Positions 1 to 14,900 of a stretch of DNA of 64,000 bases are shown piece after piece (positions within the stretch are counted from its first letter, which is position 1; each line of letters opens with the position of its first letter). The notes under the pieces are model-generated. The model had not been told where the DNA came from. It saw only the letters and a list, made by a program, of their open reading frames with translations, and did no database searches. The stretch is from the NCBI RefSeq assembly GCF_037392515.1, contig NC_090282.1, positions 34,213,054-34,277,053 on the forward strand. Direction: 5' to 3'. This stretch comes from Haliotis asinina. Its lineage: Eukaryota > Mollusca > Gastropoda > Lepetellida > Haliotidae. Both the position numbers and the translations under genes were made by a program.

Positions 1-1069
1 AATGAAACCACAAAATCCTTTGCACAATTATCCAAACTCCATCCCCGCCATGTCAGCTGTGTTTATGACTCTTTATCAAACAGTTCTGGTTCTAGAAAGG
101 TCCACCGTGCATACACTGTTCAGCCGGTGTGACGATTCACAAACACTGTAATTATGGCGCCAAAACCCCTTCAACAGCCATACGAAATGCTGAAAGCATA
201 GTCGATTGTACAATTCTGGCCATATCATGAGTATGTATTTGATTCAGCAGTATTGCAGCTTTGTCACTGTGATGTTAACTTTATTCTAGATTCGGAAACA
301 GTTTCTATGAATATTCACTAGAAGGATTAGAAATGTTTATGAAGAAATCTTTGTGACATGGAGTTAGTGGTTAATTTCAAGCAATAGATCACCCTCTTAA
401 CTGGTTGCCAAAGAACTTTCAAACGAAAGGAAACACAAACACGAATGGACATTAATGTTTTCAAATTTTACAGTAACGTTGACAGCATTAATATTAATAC
501 ACCCAGCTCGTTTCTCAAGCAATAGCAAATACAAGTACTTAACTTCAGATCCTTTTAGGCTTTTTTAGTGAGATAACAAACGTTTTGTTTGTGCAATTTC
601 TTTGACAGGAATGAACCTGTTCCCACTTGATCCACTCTGAGAGACATGATTCTTGAAAACAGGAACATACTACAGCCCCGGTCTAAAAGGTTAACTGGTC
701 ATAATGAAATTATTATTGGGTCCTTTTGGTCATTCAGTTAACATTGTACAACTTTTCCCAAGTACATAATTCGTATTGACAAAGGACACGATGATGTATT
801 TTGTATTGTACGCTACTTCTGTAGACTAGGCATGTGGCATTGCATGAGAAATTGCCCACTTGGGCGATCAGTATTAGTGACATTGAGCCATGGTACTACC
901 ACAGAACTCAGTGAAGAAATGGGATGAAGAATGTTCAACAACAGGTAACGGCAGCAGAAGCAAAATGGCTCCAATGAACCAATAGAGACTAAACCTACAG
1001 TCGGTGGACAATACCCTGTAGCCGCTTCTTTTAATATCGCAATGGAATCATCTAAACCTGAAATCTCAC
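1..1069. other. No exon recognised; presumed CUB-gene intron
   Basis: Both strands were read for the missing third exon of CUB domain 6. A possible acceptor on the minus strand near 152 is followed in the expected phase by a stop within nine codons. The stretch is AT-rich unique sequence with no repeat I recognise. Confidence 0.5.
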
Positions 1070-2975
1070 CATCAAAGAACTCCACGTAGTCTCTTGTGCA
1101 GTTCGTGTCCTCGGGGTGGGGCATGTCCATGTCAGTGACCTCCAGTCGGAGGAAGGAGCCGTTCAGGATAGCCTTCACTAGGGTGGAACAGTTCATCATG
1201 CTGACGGACACAATATTCCACTGTTTAGTTCCATGACATGATTGGAAAGTATTTGAGCATACGCTTCCATGCACTAATTACACTTCCACCTGTTCTGTAA
1301 CATTAACTAGCAGGTCAGTTTGGAGAAGACCATAGAAAATGAGTTTAGTTTCACGCAATAATCCAGCTACATGAGGCCGGTCTGTAGTTAATAGAGTCAT
1401 AACAATAGGACCAGTCAATCCACTAATCAACACCATGAGCATCGATCTGTGCAGTTGGGAACCGATGACATGTGGCAACCACGTCAGCGGGCCAGGCCAC
1501 CCAATCCCGTTTCTGAAGATCAACTCTAACCCATATCTTCATGGGTGACTATACAAAGGAAATACTGAACGCTTGCGATAATAATAACATAACAACGTAT
1601 GGCATGGATTTCCAACTTCTTTATAATTTACAACACGTTTCAGGGCTATTTCTTGCCCTTTCGTCAGGTCATTGCTCATCTTACGAAGGAGCAAGAAGCG
1701 TCGTTTAAGTCCATACTATACTTTGACATGTTACCTTCCAACTTCTAAATGCCCATCAAGCATCTGATAATAATAGTAATAATACTATACTACTCATATA
1801 GTACTATCTAAGCACTAGATTATGCTTGATCAGGGCATGCATGACACTGTCTTGAGTCATGTATATGATGGGTTTGGACTGTCAGCTGAACAAACATTAC
1901 TGAACTATTGACTATGATATTACAGAGCAAGAGACTTCTGCGGCTTGCACTTGAGTATGAGGGAGCGTTGCAGAAACAGTCCAGGTCAAACACATATTGA
2001 AGTGAGTATGGATCCTTCATCATGAACTTGGACAATAGATCATGGGTGTACACTTTCAAAGGCAGGTATTTTATCTATGACATGCTTGTTTTAATATTTT
2101 TTCACCTTTCACCCCTCACAAATATATTTTTACCTTCTCAGTACACAATGTGGTTTGATGATGTTCCAGATAAAAAGAGCTGTTACTGCATCTTTGGAGA
2201 TCACAAAAGCTTTTGTAAATATGTTTGGGTCATTTTGAATTGAATTAGACAACTATGTTGCCTCATCAAAAATGCAAGTTTTGCGTGGTGTGTATGGTAA
2301 GTTAAGAAGTGACCGTTCGGAAAACAAAGGTGCAAAAACTCGACAACAGTGGCCCTTTCTATTCATCACATACATATTCAGCAAACACTGAGCATCACAC
2401 TGTTGAAAAAGATGTCTGTCACGAAAACAACGTTAATTCAACGTGTTTTTTTCTTTCGAACAATACTTAAACTCGTATTTTTCTAAAGATATTTAGAAAC
2501 AATATTCGGCTGTACCTGAAAATATCAAGTCAAAACTATGAACCCATAGTTCCCACGACCTCCCAAACGACCTCTGATACAGGACAGCGGCGCTCGGGAC
2601 CTGTGACGATTCGGGTTAGAACTGATCTTCAGCAACCCTTGCTTGTCGTAAAGGGCGACTAACAGGATCGGGTGGTCAGGTCCGATGACTTGGTTGACAT
2701 TGGTTGCTGTCGCTTCCAAATGGCGCAGATCGATGACCATTCTGTTGATCACTGGATTGTCTGGTCCAGATTCGATTATGTACAGACTGCCGCCATGCAG
2801 TTGGAATATTGCCGAGTGCAGCGTATGTCAAACCAAACCACACAACTGTCACCATCTGTAAACACCCATTACTCCATAACTCACTTGGGGTAGATGCCTG
2901 GATACAAAGGCGATACCACGTCAGTGGAGTCGATGGAAACGGCTGTCTTCACATCCACATCCCCCTGGCAACCAT
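1070..2975 (-). CDS. CUB domain 6, first two exons (residues ~613 on), incomplete
   Basis: Exon 2885-2975 reads DGCQGDVDV and SPLYPGIYP, a CUB start. The second exon contains TRDYVEFFDG, a clear CUB motif, and ends at a gtgaga donor at 1069. Its acceptor is uncertain: 1263 keeps the frame but gives a segment about 20 residues longer than in the sister domains and has no pyrimidine tract. No third exon was found between 1 and 1069. Confidence 0.65.
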
Positions 2976-5900
2976 CTGATAAAACCATTAATGAATGTGA
3001 ATAAGAAACATTTGTTTGTGGGAACAGGTCTTACAATTACAGAAACTTCGTGTTCTTTGGTAGAAAAGTCAATATACAATATACAGTGGAAGCTGTCACA
3101 ACCGGCACTTGTCCAATCTGGCAGGTTGCCAACACCGGCATAAAATCCCAGTCCCATCCGTGGCTTGTACATTTATCATCAGCTCTATAATCCGGCATAT
3201 TGTCTAAGCCAGATTATTTATCATGTCCCAGTAAGTGCCGGTTTCGACAGCTTCCACTGAAGATGTTTACACCTGAACTAAAACCAAGGGGTATGGTATG
3301 GTAGACATAACCCTATGGTGATATTTTAAAAGAAAATATTTTATGCGAAGGTTAGAGTACCTCCAGAAGGCATTCTCAAGTTCCCCACCACCCGAACTAA
3401 GGTTAAGTACTCTACCACTCGAACCATGGCTGTTAAGCTCTCCACCGCCCAAAATAGGGATGTTAAGCTCTCTACCATCCAAAATAAGGTTGAGTCCTCT
3501 TTCAACCGAACTAAGGCTGTTAAATAATCTACCACCCGAAATAAAGTAGCTAAGTATCCTGCCATCCGAAATATTGTTAAATACTTTACCACCCGAAATA
3601 AGGTGGTTACTCAAACGTCCAAACTGATATTTTCAAATACTCGAACAACGGATATAAGGTTGTTAAGTCCCGTGATCAAGGATCCTGCTACCAGTCGAAG
3701 AATTTCCAAAATATGTCTTAAATGAAAATAACCTTTACAATACTGGTATTATTTCATCGATATATTGGCCTAAATAACGGCAAGATTTCGTTTAACAAAA
3801 TGTTTTTAATGGCGCTCTCAACTCTAAATCATATATATCAGATTCATTTGTCATTGTAACACCAGTTGTGACCCACTTACCAAAGCTTCCATATCGTGGT
3901 CGAATATACTCAGCTTTAAACCCTCGTTTAGCCAGGTTGCTGTCTGTCTTGAAGACCACCGTGAGTTCTCTGTCACGACTGACGTATTTACCTGTTTCGT
4001 TACCACAGATCTTCGAGAACTCATTAGATGATGTATTACCTGGGAATTGAATTATATATATATATATATATATATAACCCTAACAGGTTACATACTAATT
4101 CCAAGCAGAAAACAGTTTGCAGAGAGTAACCTCAGGTTCCTCATTCAAGTTTAAGCTTGTTCGGTTGTGTATGATCTCAGCGGGTACAGCGGCATGTGTC
4201 CTGTACAAGAGGTGTTAGACACGTGTTACGTGGTAGACAAACTTCAATGTCTTCTTGTTGAAGTTGATGGTGGCAGTCCCATTGTCACACCTACCTCGAT
4301 AGACCATAATGTAATTGTTGTTACATCCACTTGTGTCTCCAGCATCAACTTCAACGAATGACAACAGCACTTGGTAGTTGGAGAAATCGGAACGCACCGT
4401 CCAGGTGGCGTTCATATCTCTGCACATAAATAAAGGCAGCCATGTTGATCTTGTACACATTTCAGTGCGCTAAATAGAAATGTCATACATTTCCTAGAGT
4501 TAAATTCTGCAGTAGATTTGACCTACAAGAGTTACATTCCCTTACCTGACTTCTCCATCAGGGAACCTTGGCGACAACATTGTGGATGTGCCACTCTTAG
4601 TTTCAACAAACCGATGCATAGGTGGTGTATCTGAAAGCAAAACATACTAATAAACAAATTTTTAGACGATGGTTTATAATTGAAGCTGAAGCAAGTAAAA
4701 TGACAACAAACTTACGCGTCTCACATACGAAGAAAATATGAATAGGAGACAATCAAGACAATGGTTTGTTGAAGCATAAGGGAACATTCCTGATACAATT
4801 TACTAGCATTTATGAATATGTCAAGGTAATGACAGAGTTTTTAACTTTTGGAGAAGAAACATAACCACATTAATCTTGTTGTTACCTACACAGCAACCGT
4901 GTACGTTTAAGGAGGGATTGTATTGAGATCGGAATTTGTTTAGAAGTTTCAGTAAATACAAATAACGTAATGTATTCTTTGGGCATTTACATATAATCGT
5001 CAGGATTGGTAATACGGATAGCAATACAGGTGCTTCATGTTCTTGTCAAACACTCCCTCAACCCTGAGACAATACCACAGATTTAATACGGTTATCCCAC
5101 CCAGATTCACTATACCGAACCCAATCCAACAGTCCTAGTTTATTATCCACAGACACTTTTAGCGGCCACTGGTATGACTCGGTTAGAGAACCGACCTTCC
5201 GCTTCCAAGACTGACAGTGTCCGGGAGGTGATCTTATACCGGACATGGTAGGATGATGCCCCTCCGGAACAACTGGGATTGTCTCAGTTACGGTTACACA
5301 GAACACAAAATTTCCCAGACAGGTGGAAGACCATGGAGGTATCTTCCTCCTTACACTCACATTAAAAGTACGTTTACAAGGCGAAAACGAGGGGAAACGC
5401 TGATGTTTTCCAAAATAAAGATAGGTTAAAATAGCTTTCATGGTGAGTCTTGACATACATGAACAGAGGATCATTCGATGAATAAATATAATATACATAT
5501 GGAAATTAATTAAGCAACACCAAATTCAAAGACACATAAAAACTTAACAAAGTTTAACGAAGTAATTTTGATGATTGATTATTCAATTTTGATGTATTGA
5601 CATACAGCATGAGCTTTTCATGGGTTGATATGACGCGCGTGAAGCTTGCACAGCGCACGTGCATTGCTTTAACCTCAACTTTCGAAAAATGCACTTTTTC
5701 CCTGGGGTGTTTACAAGCGCAGGTTGTCGATTGCATTCGGTTTTTCATTCATTTCAATGTCATGGCACGTAGGAAATTATCAGAGGCCACTCGTTGGCAA
5801 ATAATCGGCATGAGGAATGCTGGTATGTCTCTAAGACAAATCGGGACTCAAATCGGACGACATCATTCCATAATTTCAAAACTTTTGAAAAAATACCGGG

Positions 5901-8900
5901 CCACTAATGAAGTTAAAGACCTGCCTAGACCAGGAAGACCCAGGAAGACCACAGTCCGGGAGGACAGAGCTTTACTGAGACTTGTACGGCGCAGGTCCTT
6001 CGACTCGAGCTCTCGGTTGAGACAGGAGTGGCTTCCAGGGAGACCCATCTCGAACAGGACTGTTCGGAATCGTCTGAAAGCTGCAGGATACCGGGCAAGG
6101 AGGCCAATCAAGCGACCCAGACTGTCTCCAGCCCATAAGGCAGCCCGACTGGCCTGGTGTAATGACCGTTTGCACTGGAACATTGCCTCTTGGAGGAAGG
6201 TCCATTTCTCAGATGAGAGCCGGTTCTTGCTGCACATGGTGGACGGTCGTACTCGGGTCTGGAGGCAGAGGAACACAGCAATGGCTCGACGGAACATCCA
6301 GGAGACTGTGGCCTTTGGGGGAGGTTCCGTTATGGTATGGGGGTGCATTTCCATGAACTGCAAGTTGGATATCATTACCATCCGTGGCAACCTTAACGGT
6401 GTTCGTTACCAACAGGAGGTTCTTGACAGGGCTGTGGTACCTCATTTTGAGAACCATCCTCTGGCAACGAGACCCATATTTATGGACGACAATGCTAGAC
6501 CTCACAGGGCGCATGCTGTAAATGATTTTTTGCGGCAAAATGCAATTGACAGAATTCCATGGCCTGCCATGAGCCCTGACCTCAACCCCATTGAACATTT
6601 GTGGGACTTTATTGGCCGTCGTGTGAGGCAGAGAGACCCACCAGTCCATAATCTCAACGAATTGACGGCTGCCCTGCATGAGGAGTGGAACAGGATCCCC
6701 CAGAATCAGATCCGGAGACTCATCCAAGGAATGAGGAGGCGTCTGGAATCGGTGGTGCGTGCGCAGGGAGGACACACTAGATATTGATGAAAGTCGGTGT
6801 GCAGACTCTCAGATGACTGTTCTTTCTTTCCATGTGACATTTGTGTTAATACACCTGACAACAACGTCTGTGGATGAATAGTAAATTGTGTCCATTTTTT
6901 CATGAATTTAAGACAGTTTTAAGAATTTGGATTTCGTTGCAATAAAGCAAAGTCTTGATACTTTTTCCCTTTAAGTTGTTTGTCAGAGATCGTCTGTTGA
7001 ATAAAAAAGTGTCAAACTATATCAACCCGGCATATTTTGATTGTCAGAACACTTCAAAGTTGCTCCAATAGAAAAAATTGGGGTGTTGCTTGATTAATTT
7101 CCAGGTGTATATATAATTCTGTTTTGAAGAATCATATACATCAAACTACGATCTCTCGAAATGATATATGATATGATATATCAATATATGATTAAAAGAA
7201 GAACGAGGATTGATCCTTCTCGTGACCCTAGATGCCTTGCTTTGACCAAATGTTCTTTAGGTAAGATTTATATTCAGCCAGAAGCTTGCCACTCTTGGCC
7301 TTGTCCAAACCAAAACAGGTGTAGGACTGAACTTCCAAACGCTGCTGAACATCTCCCTACGTGTCTATACATCTCCCTTGTAACTGGACCGAACCGTCAA
7401 TCATTATCATGCCGTGTTTCCATGTAGAGTCCAAATGTCATACCGATATCATTTAACAGCACTCGTTAAGGAGAACTTCTTCTTTAAATTGGCACCATGA
7501 GAAAGCAATGTTGGGAATGCTGAGGAGATTGTAAGCCTCCTCTTGATTGAGCAGAAAGCTAAAGGGATTTCAAGACAAACAATACACCAAAGTAGAAAAC
7601 GGGCTCATAATCGTTATTCTTATCACTGTCTTTTGTTAATTGTTGTTGTTAGTTATATTATTACCCAGCGTTTCTTCGTATCCATATACAAAGCCAGCGT
7701 TGTTTCCTAACGTGAACTGTCCTAGGTCGTCAGTTGAAAACACCAGGGTCAGCGCTGACTCTTGACTGGAGAACGTGGGCTTGGCATCTCCAACCACTCG
7801 ACCCATTAAGTACCCGGAAGTGGAGTTACCTGACGGGGTACGCATGTAAAGCAACGTAGGCTATACATTAATAATTAGCTGTTAATCGGGGGGAAATTTT
7901 CCTGCTTCTAGCTGAAAAGTGGTTTTTTTTCGTACCCAGGCATTTCTGCAACATCACTTTTATTTCAATTTCATAAAAATGTGAATTATTGCACTTCTGG
8001 ATCACACGACCAGAACAATAAAATGTTGTTATATTAAACTGGCAGCGTTAGTGAAACGTTTACATGGAATCTGAAACTGGTTGTTTCAAAATGGACGAAA
8101 GGCAACACATCCATCAGAACATCCAGGAATATATCTGATCACGTTCCTCGAGGGACACCGTCCCCAAACAGTTTCCTTGTTTAGATACTAGTTTAAACCA
8201 AAATATGACAGACTGCCCTCGCCATTTACCAAAACCTTTTTTCCGAGAGTCACTCATTTAAGTCCTTAAATTGCCTTATAAAAAATGAGAGAAAAAAATG
8301 AATCTTCGATAATCAACAAAATTAAATAATTCGTGGCCAATTGAGAGAACTTCACATACCATCATATACAGTCACAATATCTGTCTTGAATAATCTGTAA
8401 AGCTGCCCTTCTAAGAAGGAGACTACGACGTGTCCTTGTGGATTCTCAGCTGTAATAGTCCAGGCACATCTAAAAGAGCTGAAACACAGCAACAAGTTAC
8501 CAATGTATTCGTGCGAGGAGATTGCCCGAAAGACTTGTAACGAAGTGTCTGTTACCCTAGGAAAATTGACAACTTTGACTTTCGTCCCCCTGAAAAATAT
8601 GTAGTCATTTCAGAAAATGAAATTATAAACCGACGGATGAATGTTTGTCTTTGAAGGTGTTAAGTCACATTGACTGACAAACACTGTGAAAGCTGAATGC
8701 TTCGTTGGAGAAGTTTATTCAACAGAACATACAAACAACAGGAACAGATGTCTACAGTACATTCACGCGTATGCATTACTCCTCTTCCTTGGAGTCACCC
8801 GTGAAGATCCGGATTAGAATTGATCTTCAGTAACCCATGCTTGTCGTATGAGGCGACAACAATTGTAATCATGTATTAAAATCGTACAGCAAGATTGAGT

Positions 8901-11900
8901 AGACACAATCAACCCAAGACAAAGTTTGAAATTCGTGGATCTTCCGTACAAGTACTAATCAACCACCCCTGTGACCTACAGATGCAGAACCGTGAAGATT
9001 CGGGTTAGAATATTGGCCTTCACTAATTTAACTCAGTCTTACTTGGGGTAGTTGACAGGGTATCCTGGTGATGTGACATTCTGTCTTGTGGAGTTGGCAA
9101 CCAGGTTCCCCCCGCAGGGCTCAGCCGCTGGGAAGATAACATTTCACAACTGTAAATTGATGACATGCTGGTTGATAACATATGTTTTGTTGTGAAAAGG
9201 TATGATACACTGGCAGTCAAAGTGAGACGATGAAAGTCACTTCAGGATGACGACAGACAGTTAGATATTCTTAGGCAAACACAGGTGTGAGGATGTTGTA
9301 AACAGACTTGCGTAAACAGTTCCTGTAAGTCAAATTGCTACATAATTGCAAAATGATGACTATAAAGGGACCGTTCATAATTTATGGCCTTGGGGTAGGG
9401 GTGGGTAACGGTGATGACTATTATGGAACAGCCTAAGTGAAGGACCTCTACACCTAAAATGTATGTACAAAGTGACACCACCCAACACTTCCTTGCAGGT
9501 CATGTACAAAATAAAGTTTGGCAGATTGTCAATGAATAGTTAAACCTCAGCCAGATGATCACAAACTGTCACCACATTACGCAGTTCTGGCAGTGATTCA
9601 TCTAACTCGTGAACTGAAACATTATTTGGGGGTCAATATTATGAATCATAAAGAACACGTATTTGTGTTTGGTCTGTAAGATAGAAAAGCTGCAATACCT
9701 GTAGTGTAGTAATATTTCAGCTTAAAGCCTGTTTTTGCGTTATTTTCTTTCAGCGATTTGAACTCAACCACTGCTGCGTGTCCATACACATAGAATGATG
9801 CAGGTGTCTCGCATGCAGTTCCAACAAGCAGCTTCCTAAGTGCTGTCTCTGAAACACAAGGTGCTTGAGAATGTAGACCACTATTTTTAAGATATCAGCA
9901 AGAAGTCGGTTTACCAAAATGGGTAACAAACAAACATGATTATACCCACTGTGATTGGCATCAAGTGTGTACATTACAAAGGAGATACACGTATTACCCG
10001 TACAGCAGAAGTGCTTCCTGACAGTTGAATAGATGTATTCAACGATTCCTAGGACTGATCTGTTCACGACAGGCCGTGAAATGGTTTCATTTTTTTCAGA
10101 TAATACGATATAAACTCATCTCATAATCATAGGATCATAATTATAAATTGATACGTATATATACGGAATTGGAATGATATTTTAACTGGAGCGGTAGCTA
10201 AAGAAGGACTGACAAATATATATTTATACATACATATAAGGAATTTGAATGATATTTTAACCAGAGCGGTATCTAAAGAAGGACTGACAAATATATATTT
10301 ATACATACATATACGGAATTTGAATGATATTTTAACTGGAGTGGTAGTTAAGGAAGGACTGACAAATCATAATTACGCCGTCATTTCTTTATGAAAATGA
10401 AAAATACGTAAACAACAAAATAACCATCTCGAAATCCTTTGGTCAGGTTTTGTCCCTTGAAAACTAACAGAATCCTCACCGAAGGTCGGGGTTTCAGTAC
10501 TGCGTCAATTTACTGTATCATTCCAAGTATCTTGTTGGCTCGCCTCTATGTAAATTTGTCTTTGTCAGCTACAAAACATCCATTTAAAAATGACTTTCAC
10601 CAGAGTGAACTGTACAACGCTTTTAGCAATATTTCAGCGACACCAGAAAGGGGCTCCACACATTGTGCCCATGTGTGGAATCGAACCCGGATCTTCGGCG
10701 TTACAAACGAGCGCTCTGACTACAAGGCCACCCCCTTCGTCTTTCACTTGATGTAAAGCCAGTGTTCGTAGTTAATAAGACCTGTTTATGAGTGAATCCG
10801 GTGGCTGATTCACTTATGTGGGGCCACTTCTTTCATGAAAGATTAGAATACCGGATATGTATGTCATATTCTCAAATAAAATCTGCGCTCAAATCGTCAT
10901 TAGCTGTTACTTTTTAAATATTTTGAATAATGATATAATACCGTTTGTGGACACCTTACTGCATCTTGTCATGTTGATTGAGATTCTGTCCACTAAAATG
11001 ATTAAATTTCACTTGTGTTTCTGAATGTCCTGTATTTATGCAAACACTCTTTGTATGTCACTCCCAGCAGATGACTGAGTCAGCAACTCAGGCCCTTGTG
11101 TCTTTGCTCAAACGTTTCCAGCTCATAATGGATGATTAGATATGTTTACATGAGAACACAGCTTCCCTGGTTTCGGAATAATGACCTACCGTCATATACC
11201 CTAACACTATCTGTCGAACATCTTTGTGTATCCAGATCAATTTCTAGGACATCTATTCTGATTGAGCCCTTTCTGACGTTGGCAGTGTCTATTTTCCATC
11301 GACATTCCTGGTAACTGTGAATGAACAAAATATACACAGTATGTTTAAGCGCCCTATGTTATCCTGGACGTAAACATAAAATGGATTAAGAAATAACTAA
11401 TAATGATACTACGATTGCTGTTGAATACATTAACCAACTGTTAGGTAAATATTTGCCTTAAAAGATATCAAGTAAAAAGAAAGTATTAACTATTGGCCAT
11501 ACATTGAGATGAAATGAATGAACAAGGGAGGTAACTGAATGACTATACAACTTTCTCAACAAGTGGACGCTGACACTGTTCTCAAGTAGTTGATACTCTC
11601 AATACTTTGTCACGTTATTAGAACGCCTGCAGCATTTGGGTACGTATAAGAACATAGTCATTAAGCAATTACTCGTTCGATAGAGATTTTAGTATCTTTA
11701 TTGAAAGGTCTCATTCTTCGTAATGCAGGGGTTGTATAATTCATTGAGTTACCTCCCTTGTTCAGTCTGTGAACACACAATGTTGGAACAGTTTCATAGT
11801 CAAGAGCGTTGATTTCAAAACACAAATGGTAACATCTGGAGACATGACAGACGAAATATGTCCCCCCGCCATTTGATGATTTGCTGGGGTTAACTTGAAA

Positions 11901-14900
11901 GATATGAATGCAGGTGTAGGACTAGCACAATATAGAGGTGAGAGGTGAAGTGGTACCTTGGGAAAGGATTGGGGTATCCCGGTGTCATGAGAAATTGCTC
12001 CTCCACTGCTGCGGTCAGATTATCATCTCGGCAGGTAGGTCCTTTAGAGAAACCACAAAGGGTTTGGATAGGGTTAAACAAAAGTATTAATTAACCGCCC
12101 CCAATAACCTACAGATACAGACTCGTGATTATCCGGGTTAGAAAACTGGCCTTCAGTAACCCATGCTTGTCGTAAGGGGCGACTACCGGGATCGGGTGGT
12201 CAGACTCGCTGACTTGGTTGACACGTCGTCGGTTCCCAACTGTGCAGATGGATGCTCATGCTGTTGATCACTGAATTGTCTGGTCCAGACTCGATTATTT
12301 ACAGATTATTTACAGATACAGATATATTACTCATACACCACGGTGACACAATAAGTTGGGAATGACAAGATTCAGTACACCATAAGAATACGAAGCGAGT
12401 TTCTCCAAATTGATACATCCTTCATTAATGAATCGGTGTTGACAGGGATCGGTGTCTTCTTGAGTAAATTCATTAATTAATTAAAATATAGATATTCTCT
12501 AAACAATAATGGAGACTCTGAGACTTTCTTCCCGATTGTATTTACGACCTCATCATGTGCTTCGTATGCTTATTGTTGACCATGAATAGACAATGACTTT
12601 CAAACAGAAGTAAAGCCAATAGTGTCCTGCCAATTTACATTTACCGGGGGCTTACAGAATGTACGTGATCTGGACTACCAATTACCCCACTTACATGTTT
12701 GTGGATGTTTCGTGGGTTGGGTGGAATAGGTTTGTCTGCTAGCGATTGGGTGCCTCACCATGAGGTAATGGGTTCAGGTTCACAACTGCAATCCCATTAG
12801 AGATTGTTATCACCATATATCATATACGACTGAGATGAATAAATGTATCCCATGTCTAAAACAAATACATATTGTAAAGGCCTAACAACCTTCGATAGCT
12901 CTGTACTTGACACGGACACTTCGCTCCGGGGATATCCGAAGGTCCATGCGAGTCGTCTGTCCCCAACTTTGGTAGATACTGTCCCTCCCCGGACACCACG
13001 TGACCTCTTCCTTCCCGTCTCCTGCAGGGTGACATAAGTTCGTATTTCGTTATAGTACAGTAAACTAGGTTTGTAAAGAACATGCTTATTACGTAGTGGT
13101 CACGGACACGAAATGCGTGTAATGAACAATGGTAGTAACGAACTATATGTCTGGTTCCCTTAACGTTTATCACTTACAATGTCCGAAGTTAATCGTCAAC
13201 CCTTCATAAACAGTGGGATAAAAACGACCGGGTGTGTTGTTGATTGTATGGGTTGTAGGTGTTACAATATTTAGGCAATATCCAGGCATCGAGACTGTCA
13301 GTATTGCTTATGGTTTAATGCAACAATCTGCAATGTTTCAGCTCTACTGACGGTGATCGTAAATCATGTAGTCTCTATAAGCCAACAGTTGAAATTGTGA
13401 GCAAGGTCCAGCGTTGTCGGAATTCCATGATATTCCCTGATAGGGTTAAGAACAGTTGTACCATATGGTTCTTTAGTCCTATATTCTCATTCTGAGCGTG
13501 GATAGGGTTGACAGCAGATATGGTATTCCTTGTGGAAAGACTAACACGTCAACGTAGAATTGTAGAGTAGTGAAAATGCTTACCATTTGTAAATTTGATC
13601 TGAACGTCTGGGCAACTGGTACTGGCATTACCAGCTGTTTCTACGGAAAGACGAACCCGCTGATCTCTCAGTGTCCTCACATACCATGTGCTCGAAACTG
13701 TTCTGAAGGAGAACACAACATATTGACAAAGTCATACGATCACATCTTTCATTCACAATGGTCATTACTTGCATCTGCCCTTGCAGCATGACACAGACAG
13801 AATACCTATTCTAGAAAGGATCTTCGCGGGTCATTCTTTATGTGTGGGTCCTAGTGCTGTGACAGGAACATAATGTCGCACGTCAGTACCAAGACCACGG
13901 GTAAAGGATAAATATGTGCTGATTACGGGTAGATTTCCGGGTGGATGGTTTTTCTAATAGAAACACTCCAACAAACATTACATTAGATTCCCACGACGCA
14001 TCCACAAACAAGCCTCTTAAAGATGGACATTCGGCAGGTTATGGTGTAGCCTATTTGATGTAATCTACCCTCGATAATAAATTGGAAAAAGATCTGTACA
14101 CGATCAGCTGTTGAACAATATTCTGAATATAAACGCGTCAAAACCATGGCTTGGGGAACCCGAGAAGGCTTTGTATTTTATCTGAACACGTCTCTTCGTA
14201 ACTGAATAACTGAACTATTCACTGACATATTGTAACTACATGTACGTACTCTGAAGTGCCGTCTGGGTACCCATAAGAAAAGATGTTGTACTCTGCTGTT
14301 GAGACTGCCTTCACGAAGAGCCCATAATAGCTGCCTATATCTGCAAATGAAGGTAAACGTGGAAAGTTAGTAGATATGTCAATGGCGGGATGTCCATGAT
14401 ACGTCCATGCGTCACACTGGAGTGGTTTAAGACACTGAAACTGCCATCATGACACCAAGCTTGAGGTGTGTCTATCCACAAAAAGACATGGGAACAGACA
14501 GTGAACACTTATCACGCCGTCACTGTAAGCACCACTGTGAACATGCAGTTTCCCTTGACACTCTCCATTCAGCAACCATACGGGCATGGTATACTGTGAG
14601 TACCAGTGACTTTATATGTATTCATATTGCATTATATAATGTTGTACCCACCTCTTTTTACATAGTGCAGTTCAAAGGCGTCTGTTTCCGTCACTTCAGT
14701 CGCAGGGTAGCGTACTGTGATGACGTTGCCGGAACTCTGGAAGTTGTTGGTGTAATTGCCACAAACCAAACCGAGGATTGCGCCGGATACATCTGCAAAG
14801 ACGAAGCATGAATAAGCTTCCAAAACGGAGCCTTAATTCTCGAACCCACCCTGATGTAAAGAGGTCTTGTTACTGAAGTACTGAAGGACGCGGTTAGTTT

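Noticed and set aside
5863..6775. Several long frames antisense or out of frame to the Tc1 transposase
   Set aside because: Shadows of the intact 341-residue DD34E transposase.
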